From Saprospiraceae bacterium (GTDB lineage: Bacteria; Bacteroidota; Bacteroidia; Chitinophagales; Saprospiraceae): 5,808 bases of DNA. The notes under the pieces were generated by a model, which was given only the letters and a program-made list of their open reading frames with translations, was not told where the DNA came from and did not search any database. Positions within the stretch are counted from its first letter, which is position 1, and every line of letters starts with the position of its first letter. Below, piece after piece: positions 5,377 to 5,808 of the stretch. The stretch is taken from NCBI GenBank assembly GCA_023300835.1, contig JALZVB010000212.1:1-5808 (forward strand). Reading direction: 5' to 3'. The translations under genes were made by a program, and so were the position numbers.

Positions 5377-5808
5377 TTAACCCGTTTTTTTATCATACAA
5401 GTTCTTCTGAAAGCTAATGAAATTTTCTCTTATTGACTTTATGTTACCTAATTCTCTTTTTGCGTCTGCTATGGCTTTGTACTTAAGTTCAAGTAATTCC
5501 GGGAGTTTCTTATCATCCAATTCATTTACCCCATCTCTTACATATTGTTCAAGGACAAAATTTAGAAATTCTTGTTGCTTAGCATTATAATCCATGATTT
5601 GAAGTTTGGCCTTTGAGGCTCTTTCTAATCTTGGTAATAGATTCTTTTGATAGGCTACATAGTTAAGCACATCAAATAAGTCACTCTCTTCACCTTGCAC
5701 TAATTTCCTCAAATCGTCTAATTGGTCGCTCGTATAGCCCTTTTCATTCAATTCCTCAATAAGTCTTTTCCTTGTACTCGGAATACTCCACATTTTCCTT
5801 AACTCTTC
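5377..5808 (-). CDS. hsdR: Type I restriction enzyme R subunit (HsdR), C-terminal part, cut by window edge
   Basis: This is the C-terminal 143 residues of a gene whose 5' part lies beyond position 5808. The frame stays open to the very edge (E-E-L-R-K before the internal Met at 5793-5791), so that Met is not the start. The sequence matches the C-terminal domain of EcoEI-type HsdR subunits: WSIPSTRKRLIEEL, then SDLFDVLNYVAYQK, KQQEFLNFVLEQYV, ELDDKKLPELLELKY, and the ending ENFISFQKNLYDKK. This domain follows the nuclease and DEAD-like translocase motor and contacts the HsdM/HsdS methylase core; HsdR drives ATP-dependent translocation and cleavage of unmodified DNA. Motor and nuclease motifs would be off-window, so intactness cannot be judged. 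The stop TAA (5379-5377) gives a normal-looking end, not a truncated one. Since hsdR often sits at the end of an hsd operon, the partner hsdM and hsdS genes, if present, should lie to the right. Confidence 0.83.
   Translation of the reverse strand, partial: EELRKMWSIPSTRKRLIEELNEKGYTSDQLDDLRKLVQGEESDLFDVLNYVAYQKNLLPRLERASKAKLQIMDYNAKQQEFLNFVLEQYVRDGVNELDDKKLPELLELKYKAIADAKRELGNIKSIRENFISFQKNLYDKKTG

Noticed and set aside
5367..5390. GACA/TGTC inverted repeat followed by a T-run, possible terminator of the hydrolase gene
   Set aside because: The stem is only 4 bp with a 2-base loop and lies several bases from the T-run, so it would not form a stable hairpin; the T-run is part of the hsdR Lys codons.
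5208..5396. Open frame of 62 codons on the minus strand
   Set aside because: It is antisense to the hydrolase C-terminus and overlaps the true end of hsdR in another frame.
5377..5793. Complete small gene of 138 codons starting at the Met at 5793
   Set aside because: The frame stays open to the window edge and the sequence matches the interior of the HsdR C-terminal domain, so it is a partial larger gene.

Overview
The window is a compact, AT-rich stretch of chromosome that most likely comes from a member of the Bacteroidota. The grounds are family-level protein likeness (a Bacteroidota-type cytochrome oxidase subunit III, a RibH with the N-terminal style of that phylum, and a recF/DUF721 pair), the near absence of Shine-Dalgarno sequences before the starts, and a TAnnTTTG-type -7 promoter element before the TPR gene. 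I cannot name a genus from this sequence alone.

Layout from left to right. Positions 1-63 are non-coding leader with no recognisable gene. A heme-copper oxidase subunit III gene (64-684, +) meets, head-on, a two-gene minus-strand operon of recF (2079-973) followed by a small DUF721/DciA-like gene (980-690); only 5 bases separate the stops at 684 and 690. A 62-base divergent promoter region (2080-2141) lies between recF and pdhA (2142-3182, +), the E1 alpha subunit of a pyruvate or branched-chain 2-oxoacid dehydrogenase. A short gap with a good Bacteroidota promoter precedes a membrane-anchored TPR protein (3235-3936, +). Lumazine synthase ribH follows almost without a gap (about 3939-4469, +), and then a metallo-beta-lactamase-fold hydrolase (4512-5363, +). 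At the right edge a minus-strand gene runs in from outside the window and ends at 5377; it is the C-terminal part of a type I restriction enzyme HsdR subunit.

Functionally the window is mostly housekeeping: respiration (cox3), replication and repair (recF, DUF721/DciA), central carbon entry into acetyl-CoA (pdhA) and riboflavin synthesis (ribH). The restriction subunit is the only accessory-type gene and may mark the edge of a defence locus lying to the right.

The most striking oddity is ribH. The conserved N-terminal half-domain is fully readable from 3933 onward, yet that frame holds no ATG, GTG or TTG before 4086, which is already inside the fold. The gene must start at a near-cognate codon such as ATA 3939 or ATT 3957, or carry a start-codon mutation or sequence error. 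I did not find a novel multi-gene system here. No tRNA, rRNA, CRISPR array, insertion sequence or stretch of more than 300 bases without a gene was seen.
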